A stretch of 64,000 nucleotides of DNA from contig NZ_QURL01000001.1 of assembly GCF_003403015.1 (NCBI RefSeq), forward strand, positions 558,001-622,000. Direction: 5' to 3'. The position numbers were made by a program, and so were the translations under genes. The DNA is from Fulvimarina endophytica. Lineage in GTDB: Bacteria; Pseudomonadota; Alphaproteobacteria; Rhizobiales; Rhizobiaceae. How positions within the stretch are numbered: the first letter of the stretch is position 1; each line of letters starts with the position of its first letter. This document shows, piece after piece, positions 30,966 through 39,122 of the stretch. The notes beneath the pieces were generated by a model. The model was given only the letters and a program-made list of their open reading frames with translations. It did not search any database and had not been told where the DNA came from.

Positions 30966-32327
30966 TCACGCGGCGGTGAGTGCCTCGTCCTCTTCGTCCT
31001 CGGCCAGGAGCTCTTCCTTGGTGACGACCTTGTCGGTCACGTCCGCTTCGCCGAGGAGCTTGTCGATCACCTTCTCCTCGTAGATCGGCGCGCGAAGGCT
31101 CGCGAGGGCATCCGGGTTCTTCTGGTAGAACTCGTAGACCTGCTGCTCCTGTCCTGGATAGCGCCGCAGCTGGTCGAACATCGCGCGCTGCAACTCCTCC
31201 TCGGTGACCTGGACGCCTTCCTTCTCACCGATCTCGGACAGGACCAGTCCGAGACGGACCCGGCGCTCGGCGAGCTTCTGATACTCCTCGCGCGCCTTCT
31301 CTTCGGTGGTGTCCTCGTCCTCGAAGCTCTTGCCCGACCGCTGCAACTCGGCCTGGACCTGGTTCCAGATGTTGTTGAACTCGGCCTCGACGAGCTTCGT
31401 CGGAAGCTCGAAGGAATAGGTCTCGTCGAGGGCGTCGAGGATCTGGCGCTTCACCTTCTGGCGGGTCGCCTGGCCGTACTGGCTTTCGATCTGTTCGCGA
31501 ACGACCGTGCGCAGGCGCTCCGCCGATTCCAGGCCGAGCTTCTTGGCCAGTTCGTCGTCGATCTCGATCTCGGCCGGAGAGGCCACCGATTTCACGGTCA
31601 CGTCGAAGGTGGCTTCCTTGCCCGCGAGATCCGGTGCGCCGTAATCCTCGGGGAAGGTGACGACGACCTGCTTCTCGTCACCCGCCGAGACGCCGATCAG
31701 CTGATCCTCGAAACCGGGGATGAACTGGCCGGAGCCGATCACGAGATTGGAGTCGTTGGCCGAACCGCCCTGGAACGCCTCGCCGTCGATCTTGCCGACA
31801 AAATCGAGGGTCACGCGGTCACCCGTTTCTGCTGCGGCGTCCTTCGGCGCGTACTCACGCGCGTTCTCGGCTACCCGCTTGACCTGCTCCTCGACCTCTT
31901 CGTCCGGAACCTCGACGATCGGACGCTCGATCTTGATGCCGCCGGTCGGCTGGAGCTCGAAGCTCGGGAGCTTCTCGTAGGACAGCGTGAACTTGAAGTC
32001 GGACTTGCCGGCCAGAACCTTTTCGGCCTCGGCCTCGTCCTCGCTCATGCCGACCTCGGGCTGCATGGCGGACCGCTCGCCGCGTTCGGCGATGACGTTG
32101 CGCGGCGTGTCGCGGAGGATTTCGTTGACGATCTCGGCCATGAAGGACTTGCCGTACATCTTGCGCAAGTGGGACACGGGCACCTTGCCGGGACGGAAGC
32201 CCTTCAGCTGTACCTTGTCCTTCGCCTCGTGCAGACGGGTCTGAAGCCGCGCCTCGAGGTCCGAGGCCGGTACCACCACCTCGATCTCCCGCTTGAGGCC
32301 CTCGGCCTTCGTTTCCGTAACCTGCAT
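30966..32327 (-). CDS. tig: Trigger factor
   Basis: A 453-aa ribosome-associated chaperone and prolyl isomerase. The ribosome-binding tail contains [17 protein letters not shown], the family signature. The FKBP-like PPIase domain spans about 160-250 ([35 protein letters not shown]), and the helical C-terminal arm follows, with an acidic end ([11 protein letters not shown]). ATG 32327 has AAGG upstream at a fitting distance; earlier codons run into the tRNA-Leu gene. The tRNA lies 74 bp upstream on the same strand, and a terminator follows. Together with clpP and clpX it forms the common tig-clp neighbourhood, here split by the MscS gene. Confidence 0.97.
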   Translation of the reverse strand: MQVTETKAEGLKREIEVVVPASDLEARLQTRLHEAKDKVQLKGFRPGKVPVSHLRKMYGKSFMAEIVNEILRDTPRNVIAERGERSAMQPEVGMSEDEAEAEKVLAGKSDFKFTLSYEKLPSFELQPTGGIKIERPIVEVPDEEVEEQVKRVAENAREYAPKDAAAETGDRVTLDFVGKIDGEAFQGGSANDSNLVIGSGQFIPGFEDQLIGVSAGDEKQVVVTFPEDYGAPDLAGKEATFDVTVKSVASPAEIEIDDELAKKLGLESAERLRTVVREQIESQYGQATRQKVKRQILDALDETYSFELPTKLVEAEFNNIWNQVQAELQRSGKSFEDEDTTEEKAREEYQKLAERRVRLGLVLSEIGEKEGVQVTEEELQRAMFDQLRRYPGQEQQVYEFYQKNPDALASLRAPIYEEKVIDKLLGEADVTDKVVTKEELLAEDEEDEALTAA

Positions 32328-32401
32328 TCTCTGTACCTTCTTGTTGTCCTGATAACCTCGGGCCACGGGGCCCTCGGCAACGAAGCGGTTCGTCCTTGAA
32401 C

Positions 32402-32486
32402 TGGTGCGGGTGGAGGGACTTGAACCCCCATGCCTCTCGGCGCTTGGACCTAAACCAAGTGCGTCTGCCAGTTCCGCCACACCCGC
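32402..32486 (-). tRNA. tRNA-Leu (anticodon UAG)
   Basis: An 85-nt gene including an encoded CCA end. The acceptor stem GCGGGTG pairs with CACCCGC, discriminator A. The anticodon stem CTTGG / CCAAG closes the loop TTTAGGT with anticodon TAG, so it reads CUA-family Leu codons. The T arm holds GGTTCAAGTCC. A long variable arm (GCCGAGAGGC) is present, as expected for class II leucine tRNAs. Confidence 0.96.
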
Positions 32487-32776
32487 GAATGGACACACCG
32501 GATCTCGACACCCAGTGTGAATCGCGCGCTTCTATATCACCCGCCTATGGGTGGCGAAAGGGCCGTCGATCGCGATCGTTTCCGAAGCCGGCCCGCGGCC
32601 AACGCCTCGTCATGGCGACGGAGCCGGCAAAGGACGAGCGGAGATGCGGCCGAAAACCGTGGCATTTCCGCAACTCACCGACCCGTCTCATTTCATTTTC
32701 GATCGCTCCACCTCGTCGAGCAACGGCCGCACCCCCGGAAAACTCAACTTCCCGGACGAACTGCCGTCAATTTTTA

Positions 32777-32791
32777 TTGTGCAGTGCACAA
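32777..32791 (+). promoter_or_regulatory. LysR-type operator candidate upstream of DUF1127
   Basis: TTGTGCA-G-TGCACAA is a perfect 7-bp inverted repeat around one base, following a TTTTTA stretch. The inner part has the T-N11-A form typical of LysR-type regulators. CCTATGC at 32803-32809 could be the -10 element, putting the start of RNA about 120 bases before the DUF1127 ATG. Confidence 0.6.
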
Positions 32792-32897
32792 ACTGCATGG
32801 CTCCTATGCGCCCCATCGTCTGGCCAACCCGGCCAGCGCTCACTAGCTTCAGGTCAACGAAGCGAACGGCGGATCAGCCAACCGCTTCAACGCAGTA

Positions 32898-32913
32898 GAC
32901 CGGATAGCCGGTC
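32898..32913 (+). other. Leader hairpin before the DUF1127 ribosome site
   Basis: GACCGG-ATAG-CCGGTC, a 6-bp perfect stem ending about six bases before the AAGG of the DUF1127 ribosome site. Confidence 0.45.
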
Positions 32914-32931
32914 AGCATAAGGCAGGCTTCA

Positions 32932-33075
32932 ATGGATATCATCAAGTCGTACAGGAACTGGCGTCGCTACCAGCAGACCTATCGTGAACTCGATAGCCTC
33001 TCGCAGCGCGAACTGAACGATCTCGGGATCTCCCGTGCCGACATTCCGGCGATCGCTCGCCGGGCCGTTGGTTAA
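32932..33075 (+). CDS. DUF1127 small protein (CcaF1/YjiS-like)
   Basis: A 47-aa basic protein, MDIIKSYRNWRRYQQTYREL at the start and LNDLGISRADIPAIARRAV near the end. The segment with LSQRELNDLGISRADI is the DUF1127 (YjiS-like) signature. AAGGCAGG lies a few bases before the ATG, and the TAA is at 33073-33075. In Rhodobacter sphaeroides the DUF1127 protein CcaF1 binds RNA and affects sRNA maturation, and its gene is cotranscribed with the CcsR sRNAs. The hairpin array that begins 15 bases after this stop is the same arrangement, so this protein is likely the functional partner of the sRNAs. Arg-rich helices at both ends fit RNA binding. Confidence 0.93.
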   Translation: MDIIKSYRNWRRYQQTYRELDSLSQRELNDLGISRADIPAIARRAVG

Positions 33076-33090
33076 CGAAAATACACGAAA

Positions 33091-33203
33091 TTTCGCGGCA
33101 ACCCATCTCCTCCCATAGGGTTATCCGCGAAACCAGGACCATCATCCTCCTCCCATCGATGGTCCCCTCAAAGTCGTCCGTCGGGTCCTCCCCCCGACGG
33201 ACG
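33091..33203 (+). ncRNA. CcsR/cuckoo-type sRNA unit 1
   Basis: Three hairpins. First, 33091-33132: TTTCGCGG plus AACCC pairing with GGGTT plus CCGCGAAA, loop containing CTCCTCCC. Second, 33136-33165: GGACCATC / GATGGTCC, loop containing CCTCCTCCC. Third, 33175-33203: CGTCCGTCGGG / CCCGACGGACG, 11 bp, loop TCCTCCC. Loop motifs resemble the anti-Shine-Dalgarno end of 16S rRNA and would pair with GGAGG sites. Unit 1 is the most diverged copy. It is probably cut from the DUF1127 transcript. Confidence 0.82.
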
Positions 33204-33219
33204 CCAGACATCAAAGTTT

Positions 33220-33340
33220 CGCTTCGGGGCATCCTCCTCCCAGTCCTGAAGCGGATAAGGGGCCTACACTCCTCCTCCCAAACGTAGGCTCCACACTTGC
33301 GACGCCCGCCGGGTCCTCCCCCCGGTGGGCGCCACGCAAG
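33220..33340 (+). ncRNA. CcsR/cuckoo-type sRNA unit 2
   Basis: Three hairpins. First, 33220-33253: CGCTTC / GAAGCG with loop holding CCTCCTCCC. Second, 33262-33289: GCCTAC / GTAGGC, loop ACTCCTCCTCCCAAAC. Third, 33296-33340: outer CTTGCG / CGCAAG and inner 11-bp CGCCCGCCGGG / CCCGGTGGGCG with one G-T pair, loop TCCTCCC. The second hairpin has the short stem and wide CCTCCTCCC loop expected of cuckoo RNAs, and the third is the terminator-like partner. Confidence 0.85.
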
Positions 33341-33561
33341 CCTCAAATTCGGTTTCGCTGCAGGGCCACCTCCTCCCGGCCTTCCAGCGGATAAGGGGTC
33401 TGCACTCCTCCTCCCAAACGCAGGCTCCACACTTGCGACGCCCGCCGGGTCCTCCCCCCGGTGGGCGCCACGCAAGTCTCCAATTCGGTTTCGCTGCAGG
33501 GCCACCTCCTCCCGGCCTTCCAGCGGATAAGGAGCCTACACTCCTCCTCCCAAACGTAGGT
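33250..33561 (+). repeat. 136-bp tandem direct repeat inside the sRNA array
   Basis: AGCGGATAAGG recurs at 33250, 33386 and 33522, exactly 136 bases apart. 33250-33385 and 33386-33521 are near-complete copies, and 33522-33561 starts a third. The few differences are concentrated in linkers and in compensated stem positions. Confidence 0.93.
33356..33476 (+). ncRNA. CcsR/cuckoo-type sRNA unit 3
   Basis: Hairpins at 33356-33389 (CGCTG / CAGCG and AGGGCC / GGCCTT, loop ACCTCCTCCC), 33398-33425 (GTCTGC / GCAGGC, loop ACTCCTCCTCCCAAAC) and 33432-33476 (same as the third hairpin of unit 2). Compared with units 2 and 4 the second stem has G-C where they have A-T, a compensated change. Confidence 0.85.
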
Positions 33562-33610
33562 TCCGTCTTTACGATGCCCGCCGGTCCTCCCCCGGCGGGC
33601 ATTGTTGTTT
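33492..33610 (+). ncRNA. CcsR/cuckoo-type sRNA unit 4
   Basis: Hairpins at 33492-33525 (identical to unit 3), 33534-33561 (GCCTAC / GTAGGT, loop ACTCCTCCTCCCAAAC) and 33574-33602 (ATGCCCGCCGG / CCGGCGGGCAT, loop TCCTCCC) followed by a T-rich run. The last hairpin is a true intrinsic terminator, so this unit would form the 3' end of the whole transcript. Confidence 0.85.
33574..33610 (+). terminator. Terminator of the DUF1127-sRNA transcript
   Basis: Perfect 11-bp stem ATGCCCGCCGG / CCGGCGGGCAT, loop TCCTCCC, followed by TGTTGTTT. It serves both as the last sRNA hairpin and as the end of transcription. Confidence 0.85.
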
Positions 33611-33706
33611 CTGCCGCCCTTCACTCACCTCGCGACCGGCCAGGCGACTTGCGCGCCGGAAAGCCTCGCTGGTAGTTGATGCCGGTGCCGCGGAGGAACG
33701 CGCAGG

Positions 33707-34900
33707 ATGAAGAGCCCAGTCAACGCGTCGTCGAGCGATCGCTACCGCCCCATGATCCAGGTCATGGGCCTTGCGTCCGCCGCCGCCATCGGGCTCGGCA
33801 TCTCCCGGTTCGCCTACGCCCTGATCCTTCCCGCCATGCAGGCCGATCTCGGCTGGTCCTTCTCGACGGCCGGTTGGCTCAACACCACGAATGCGCTGGG
33901 TTATCTCGCAGGCGCCCTCCTCGCCGGGCGGGCCAACCGATCCTTCGGCCCGTTCGACGCGATGCGGATCGGCGTCTGGGCATGCATCGCCTCCCTCGGG
34001 CTCTGCATTCTCCTCCGCGATCCGCTTCTCCTCAATCTCGCGCGCATCCTGGCAGGGATCGGTGCTGGCCTCGCCTTCGTCGCGGGCGGCGTGCTCGCGG
34101 CGCGGATTGCGGCGCGCGACGAGGCGAACGCGATCCTGCTCGGACTGTTCTACGCAGGGCCGGGTTTCGGGATCGCGGTCTCGGGTCTCACGGTTCCCAT
34201 GGCGCTTGCGGCGGGCGGCAACGATGCGTGGCCCATCGCCTGGGGCGTTCTCGCGCTCGCCGCGATCCTTCTCGCCTTCACCCTGCGTCTCGGTCGCCCG
34301 GATGAGGACGAGCAGGGTTCCGCGGTACCGAGACCGCGCCCCCGCCTCGGCGTTATGGCGACCATGCTGTTTGCCTATGCCCTCTATGGCGCCGGCTATA
34401 TCGGCTACATGACCTTCGTCATCGCCTGGGTACGGGAGGGCGGCGCCGGCATTGCCCTCCAGTCCGCGACCTGGGTCCTGATCGGGATCGGCGCTATGAC
34501 GTCGCCCTGGATCTGGGGACGCGCCATGCAGAAAACGCGAAACGGTACGGCCTTCTCGATGGCGACGCTCGTCCTCGCCTTCGCCTCCTCCCTCGTCGCG
34601 CTCTCGCAGACCTCCATCGTCCTCCTCGTTTCGGCGGCACTGTTCGGTGCGACCTTCCTCGCGGTCGTCACCTCGACCACCGCGTTCGTCCGTCGCAATC
34701 TGCCGATCGAGCACTGGACAGCGGGGATCGGCGCGATGACCGTCGCCTTCGGTATCGGTCAGATCCTCGGTCCTGTCGGGGTCGGTGTCCTCACGGATCT
34801 GACGGGCGGCGTTTCTGCGGGACAATGGTCTTCGACCCTGCTTCTCTGCCTCGCCTCCCTGATCGGTTTCATGCAGAGGGATTTCGCTCGCCAAGGCTGA
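33707..34900 (+). CDS. YbfB/YjiJ family MFS transporter
   Basis: A 397-aa inner-membrane protein with about twelve hydrophobic segments. The N-terminal GLGISRFAYALILPAMQADLG and NTTNALGYLAGALLAG match the YbfB/YjiJ group of the major facilitator superfamily. The substrate of this group is not known to me. GGAGG and AGG elements precede the ATG at 33707. The gene starts about 97 bases beyond the sRNA-array terminator, so it should have its own promoter. trmFO follows 84 bp downstream on the same strand. Confidence 0.87.
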   Translation: MKSPVNASSSDRYRPMIQVMGLASAAAIGLGISRFAYALILPAMQADLGWSFSTAGWLNTTNALGYLAGALLAGRANRSFGPFDAMRIGVWACIASLGLCILLRDPLLLNLARILAGIGAGLAFVAGGVLAARIAARDEANAILLGLFYAGPGFGIAVSGLTVPMALAAGGNDAWPIAWGVLALAAILLAFTLRLGRPDEDEQGSAVPRPRPRLGVMATMLFAYALYGAGYIGYMTFVIAWVREGGAGIALQSATWVLIGIGAMTSPWIWGRAMQKTRNGTAFSMATLVLAFASSLVALSQTSIVLLVSAALFGATFLAVVTSTTAFVRRNLPIEHWTAGIGAMTVAFGIGQILGPVGVGVLTDLTGGVSAGQWSSTLLLCLASLIGFMQRDFARQG

Positions 34901-34984
34901 ACCCGACGCCATCGCCGGTATCCGGCCGTCAGATTGCGTCCGGGCACCCTTTCGGCGCGGGACCCGCGCTGCTAGAATCGGCCC

Positions 34985-36415
34985 ATGACAAACAAGCCCA
35001 TTCATATCGTCGGCGGCGGCCTCGCAGGTTCCGAGGCCGCCTGGCAGATCGCCACCCGCGGCGTCCCGGTCGTCCTTCACGAAATGCGCCCCAATCGCGG
35101 GACGGAAGCCCACAAGACGGACGGTCTTGCAGAACTCGTCTGCTCGAATTCCTTCCGCTCCGACGATGCGGAAGCGAACGCCGTCGGCGTCATACACGCC
35201 GAGATGCGCCTCGCCGGCTCTCTCGTCATGCGGTGCGCGGATGCGAACCAGGTTCCTGCCGGCGGGGCCCTCGCAGTCGACCGCGAGGGCTTTTCCGCAG
35301 CCGTCACGAAGGCCCTTTCCGATCATCCGCTCATCACCATCGAACGGAGCGAGGTCGAGGGCCTGCCGCCGGAAGAATGGGGACCGACCATCATCGCGAC
35401 CGGACCGCTGACGGCGCCGGCCCTCGCCGACGGCATACGCCGCGCCACCGGAGAAGATGCCCTCGCCTTCTTCGACGCAATTGCGCCGATCGTCCATTTC
35501 GATACCATCGACCTCGACAAGGCGTGGTTTCAGTCCCGCTACGACAAGGTCGGGCCCGGCGGAACCGGCAAGGACTACATCAACTGCCCCCTCGACCAGG
35601 AGACCTACGAGCGCTTCATCGCAGCGCTCGTCGAAGGTGACCGTGCGGAGTTCAAGGACTGGGAGGGAACGCCCTATTTCGACGGCTGCCTTCCGATCGA
35701 GGTGATGGCGGAGCGTGGACCCGAGACCCTGCGGCACGGTCCCATGAAGCCCATGGGTCTCACCGATGCCCACAATCCGACCGTCAAACCCTATGCCGTG
35801 GTCCAGCTGCGTCAGGACAACGCCCTCGGCACGCTCTACAACATGGTCGGTTTCCAGACGAAGCTGAAATATGGCGAGCAGGCTGCGATCTTCCGGATGA
35901 TTCCGGGACTGGAGAATGCCGAGTTCGCGCGGCTCGGCGGCCTGCACCGCAACACATATCTCGATTCGCCGCGGCTTCTCGATGGCGAATTGCGTCTGAA
36001 AAGCATGCCGAGGCTTCGTTTCGCAGGTCAGATCACCGGCTGCGAGGGCTATGTGGAATCGGCTGCGATCGGCCTTCTGGCCGGACGTCTCGCCGCGGCC
36101 GAGAGCCTTGGCGAGACCCACGCGCCACCGCCGCCGACGACCGCCATAGGCGCGCTTCTCGGCCATATCACCGGCGGCCATCTCGCCCATGAGGAAGAAG
36201 GCGGCAAGCGCTCCTTCCAGCCGATGAACATCAATTTCGGGCTCTTTCCCCCGCTCGAGCCTGGGGCAATCGTCAGGCCCGAAGGCGTGAAGCGCTTCCG
36301 GGGCAAGGACAAGTCGATTGCGAAGAAGAAGGCCTTGTCCGCCAGGGCGCTTCGCGATTTCGCCGCCTGGCTCGATGGCGGTAACGACCACGCCGTTCGC
36401 GAAGCGGCCGAATGA
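34985..36415 (+). CDS. trmFO: Methylenetetrahydrofolate-tRNA-(uracil-5-)-methyltransferase TrmFO
   Basis: A 476-aa FAD- and folate-dependent enzyme that makes ribothymidine at position 54 of tRNA. The FAD-binding motif [11 protein letters not shown] lies at residues 10-20, and [37 protein letters not shown] and [22 protein letters not shown] are family signatures. TrmFO replaces the SAM-dependent TrmA in most alphaproteobacteria and Gram-positives. The gene is convergent with the DUF4153 gene, with only 12 bp between their stops and no hairpin visible there. Confidence 0.97.
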   Translation: MTNKPIHIVGGGLAGSEAAWQIATRGVPVVLHEMRPNRGTEAHKTDGLAELVCSNSFRSDDAEANAVGVIHAEMRLAGSLVMRCADANQVPAGGALAVDREGFSAAVTKALSDHPLITIERSEVEGLPPEEWGPTIIATGPLTAPALADGIRRATGEDALAFFDAIAPIVHFDTIDLDKAWFQSRYDKVGPGGTGKDYINCPLDQETYERFIAALVEGDRAEFKDWEGTPYFDGCLPIEVMAERGPETLRHGPMKPMGLTDAHNPTVKPYAVVQLRQDNALGTLYNMVGFQTKLKYGEQAAIFRMIPGLENAEFARLGGLHRNTYLDSPRLLDGELRLKSMPRLRFAGQITGCEGYVESAAIGLLAGRLAAAESLGETHAPPPPTTAIGALLGHITGGHLAHEEEGGKRSFQPMNINFGLFPPLEPGAIVRPEGVKRFRGKDKSIAKKKALSARALRDFAAWLDGGNDHAVREAAE

Positions 36416-36427
36416 CCTGCGGACGGG

Positions 36428-38203
36428 TTATTGTCCCCATTCGGCATTGCGGAAGAGCACATCGCCCGACAGTTCGATGAGCCTGCCGGTTCCATCGAAG
36501 ATCGCCTTCGAAGGGACGATCCCGATGGTTCGACCGCTTGCGCGCAAGATGATCGAAGGCCGGGCGGCCGACGCTTTGCCGGGATATGAGCCGAGCGCGT
36601 CGAACACCTCGGGATCGAGCACGAATCTCGCTTCCTGCGTTCCGATGCGGAGAACGAGGACGGTGCCCTGCAAGCGGCCCGTGACCAGCCCGGCGCTGGT
36701 ATCGCTGAACGTCGAGAAGACCAACGACATCGCCAGACGGTCATATCCGGCGATGTCGAGACTATCTCCCTGGCGCTCGAAGACGACCGTGCGATCCACG
36801 GACCGTGCGGGCCCCGCTCTCAAGGAAAGCCGATCGATCAACGCGTTCGCCCGGTCGTAAGCGCTTCTCCCGGGCGAAGCAGGATCGTCCGCGAATCGCG
36901 AAACTCGATCCAGCTGATCGACCTGCGCGAGCGCGTAGATCCGTGATCGTGCCTCGGCCTTTTGCGCCGGATCGAGCTCCCCGGCATTGTCTGTTTCATC
37001 CCCTGCGTCACTCGGGAGGATCGCTTCCAGACGGATGGACTGACTGCGTCCCACCGTGTCCACGACACCCTGCGGCCCGAAGCTCGAAAGGATCGCCAGA
37101 CCAACCGGGACACCGACGATGAAGCGCGCGCCCGCACGGCGCGGCACGGCGATCGCCATGCCTGCGATGATCGTTCCTGTCAGCACCAGCAGCGCCAGAT
37201 AATAGCGCTCGATCGTGAAACCTTCCGATTCGATCCTCAGCCATGCCGCATAGGCGAGGAGTGCCAGAGGCAGGACGAGTGTGTACGGCCATATTCGATC
37301 GAAAAGCGCGAGCGCCTTTCCCCCGAGCGTCCGGATCGGCTCGCAAACCACCCGCAGGCTCAGCGTCAGCACGACGAAGACGGAGACGATCCACCCGATT
37401 TCGCCCCTCGGCACGTCTCCTGTCCCAAGTATCTTCAGCCCGTAGAGATGCAGGACTATCCCTGAAACGAGAATTAGGGGAGCCGATACCCACCCCGCCA
37501 GAAGCGCGACGCTGCGCACGAACTGATGGCCCTCGTCGACGCGGATCCGCTCGTCGAACCGCGCCGGTATCCGTCCGAGGGCAAAGAGCGGGCCGATGAG
37601 GGTAAAGCCCGTCGTCAGGATATGACGCTGCAGCCCCGATCCCGCATCGACATCGAAGAGGAAGGCGACCATCTCGATGATCGCGAGGAGCCCGAGCACG
37701 AAGACCAGAACGGCGGTGAAGGCCAGCAGGATACCGACGATGATCGAGAGCGAGAACGTCCAGAAGACATCGGCGTCGCCGCGTCCGACGAAGGGCGCGA
37801 GCGGAACGGCGAAAACGAGACCGAAGATCAGCGCCGGCGGATAGATGGCCCATTCGAGCCCGAACCAGACGGCGAGCGAGAACAAACCGGCGGCCGCCGT
37901 CTGCACGATGTAGCGAATGACGAGCCCATATCCTCGCACCTCGAAGACAAGCGCACCCGCTATTGCGCCAAGGGCGCCGGCGAAGAGTGCCGCCTCGAGC
38001 CGCAGGAAGCTCGTATCACCGAGATCGAGCCCGTCGGCCATCTCCAGATTCGCGGCGAGCGAAGCGAGAGCGATGAGGAGAATGACGATCGGAAAACGAG
38101 AGACCCCCGTCCCGGTCCGCATGACGAGCGATCCCAGTACCCTCTTCAATCGTCGCATCGGGCGCATGGGCGGTTCAATTCCGTCTACGTTCGGACCGAT
38201 CAT
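36428..38203 (-). CDS. DUF4153 family membrane protein
   Basis: A 591-aa protein. The N-terminal two thirds contain about twelve hydrophobic segments (for example FPIVILLIALASLAA, VFWTFSLSIIVGILLAFTAV, PYTLVLPLALLAYAAWL); the C-terminal part after about 410 is soluble and mixed alpha/beta. The order and spacing fit the DUF4153 family, whose function is unknown. Several in-frame ATGs (38203, then a few codons on at MRP and MRRLKR) could be the start. The gene lies 54 bp upstream-side of the squalene-synthase-like gene stop and reads in the same direction. Confidence 0.75.
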   Translation of the reverse strand: MIGPNVDGIEPPMRPMRRLKRVLGSLVMRTGTGVSRFPIVILLIALASLAANLEMADGLDLGDTSFLRLEAALFAGALGAIAGALVFEVRGYGLVIRYIVQTAAAGLFSLAVWFGLEWAIYPPALIFGLVFAVPLAPFVGRGDADVFWTFSLSIIVGILLAFTAVLVFVLGLLAIIEMVAFLFDVDAGSGLQRHILTTGFTLIGPLFALGRIPARFDERIRVDEGHQFVRSVALLAGWVSAPLILVSGIVLHLYGLKILGTGDVPRGEIGWIVSVFVVLTLSLRVVCEPIRTLGGKALALFDRIWPYTLVLPLALLAYAAWLRIESEGFTIERYYLALLVLTGTIIAGMAIAVPRRAGARFIVGVPVGLAILSSFGPQGVVDTVGRSQSIRLEAILPSDAGDETDNAGELDPAQKAEARSRIYALAQVDQLDRVSRFADDPASPGRSAYDRANALIDRLSLRAGPARSVDRTVVFERQGDSLDIAGYDRLAMSLVFSTFSDTSAGLVTGRLQGTVLVLRIGTQEARFVLDPEVFDALGSYPGKASAARPSIILRASGRTIGIVPSKAIFDGTGRLIELSGDVLFRNAEWGQ

Positions 38204-38257
38204 CCTGCGACTTATTCCATGCCCGTGCGAGAAGGCGTCGATGCCGCACTCGGCGTG

Positions 38258-39112
38258 TCAGCTGCGCATGGTGCGCCAGTAGCGCCAGGTCTTGCCGACG
38301 GGACCGATCTCCACCGGCCCGTTCCTCAAGCCGGGGCCGAGCTTCTCAGCCGCGTCGATATAAGAGCTCGCGAGAGAGGCGGGCAAGAAGGCGGCACGCA
38401 AGGGCTTCGGCAGGTCCGCGAGGTGAGCGCGCCAGCGGGCGTCATGCTCGCGCCCGAACGCGCAAAAAACCGAAACCGCACGGCTGGAAGGCTCGGCATT
38501 GGCGCGAAGGAAATCTTCCTGCGTGCATCCTGCCGCCACCAGGAGGTCGAGCGGGACGGGACACCATCCCCGCCGCAGGTGAACGGGTAGGCGTCGAAGC
38601 AGCGACGCGACCAGCACGGCCACGCCCGCATGCCCCGCGGCATCGCTGACCGCGCGCGCGTCCTCGGGCGAAAGGATCGAGGCCGAGAGCATGATCAGCG
38701 TCGACTGCGTCTCGCCGGCATATCCCTCGAGATCGCCGGTCGACGGGAACGGGTCGTCGTAGAGATCGAAGATGCGCGCTTCCAGGAATCTCTCGAACGC
38801 AGCCCGTGGAAGATCGTGTCTGTCGATCGTCGCCAAGAGCTCGTCGGCGATCGGGTGGCCCGATCCGCCCGATCCGCCGCCGGAGATCAGATCACGCCAC
38901 CACTGGAGGCGGATCTCGCCGGGAAGCGGCTGGCTGACCAGATCGCGAATCCGGGCGGTCTCGATATCGAATGCATGAAGCGCTGCCCATGCGCCTTTCT
39001 TTTCGGTGGGCACGAACGGCATCGCAAGGGAGCGGTCCCGATCCTGTTCATGCACGAGAGCGAGACTTGCCGGAGCATCGATCTCGTCTTCTCGTCGGGA
39101 CGTATCGTTCAT
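38258..39112 (-). CDS. Squalene/phytoene synthase-like protein (NDUFAF6 homologue)
   Basis: A 284-aa helical protein of the squalene/phytoene synthase fold. The substrate-binding Asp-rich motifs are degraded: the first reads AFDIETARIRD where true synthases have DDxxD-type residues, and the second site has GETQSTLIM in place of the DxxED motif. This is the state of mitochondrial NDUFAF6 and its alphaproteobacterial homologues, which help assemble respiratory complex I. The gene directly before it encodes an Mth938-like protein (NDUFAF3 homologue), 10 bp away, which supports that role over isoprenoid synthesis. A conserved QWWRDLI segment is present. Confidence 0.85.
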   Translation of the reverse strand: MNDTSRREDEIDAPASLALVHEQDRDRSLAMPFVPTEKKGAWAALHAFDIETARIRDLVSQPLPGEIRLQWWRDLISGGGSGGSGHPIADELLATIDRHDLPRAAFERFLEARIFDLYDDPFPSTGDLEGYAGETQSTLIMLSASILSPEDARAVSDAAGHAGVAVLVASLLRRLPVHLRRGWCPVPLDLLVAAGCTQEDFLRANAEPSSRAVSVFCAFGREHDARWRAHLADLPKPLRAAFLPASLASSYIDAAEKLGPGLRNGPVEIGPVGKTWRYWRTMRS

Positions 39113-39122
39113 CGAGATCCGA

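Larger units (their letters stand above)
32487..32931. other. Intergenic region between tRNA-Leu and the DUF1127 gene
   Basis: A 445-bp divergent region with no convincing protein gene. The left part should carry the promoter of the tRNA-Leu-tig unit. From about 32760 it becomes A/T-rich and holds a LysR-type palindrome and a leader hairpin that belong to the DUF1127-sRNA transcript. Confidence 0.7.

Noticed and set aside
32761..32931. RpoH promoter (CTTG / CYTATNT) directly before DUF1127, as in Rhodobacter
   Set aside because: A CCTATGC is present, but no CTTG stands 17-19 bases upstream. The LysR-type palindrome occupies that place instead.
33220..33561. CRISPR-like look of the C-rich array
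   Set aside because: Repeats are not constant short direct repeats separated by unique spacers. The period is 136 bp, both repeat and linker are conserved, and each element folds as a hairpin with the same loop.
33264..33624. Open frames on the minus strand through the array that encode repeated Arg/Gly/Pro-rich peptides
   Set aside because: They follow from the tandem repeat and high GC. Start sites are poor, and folding, covariation and the terminator all point to plus-strand RNA.
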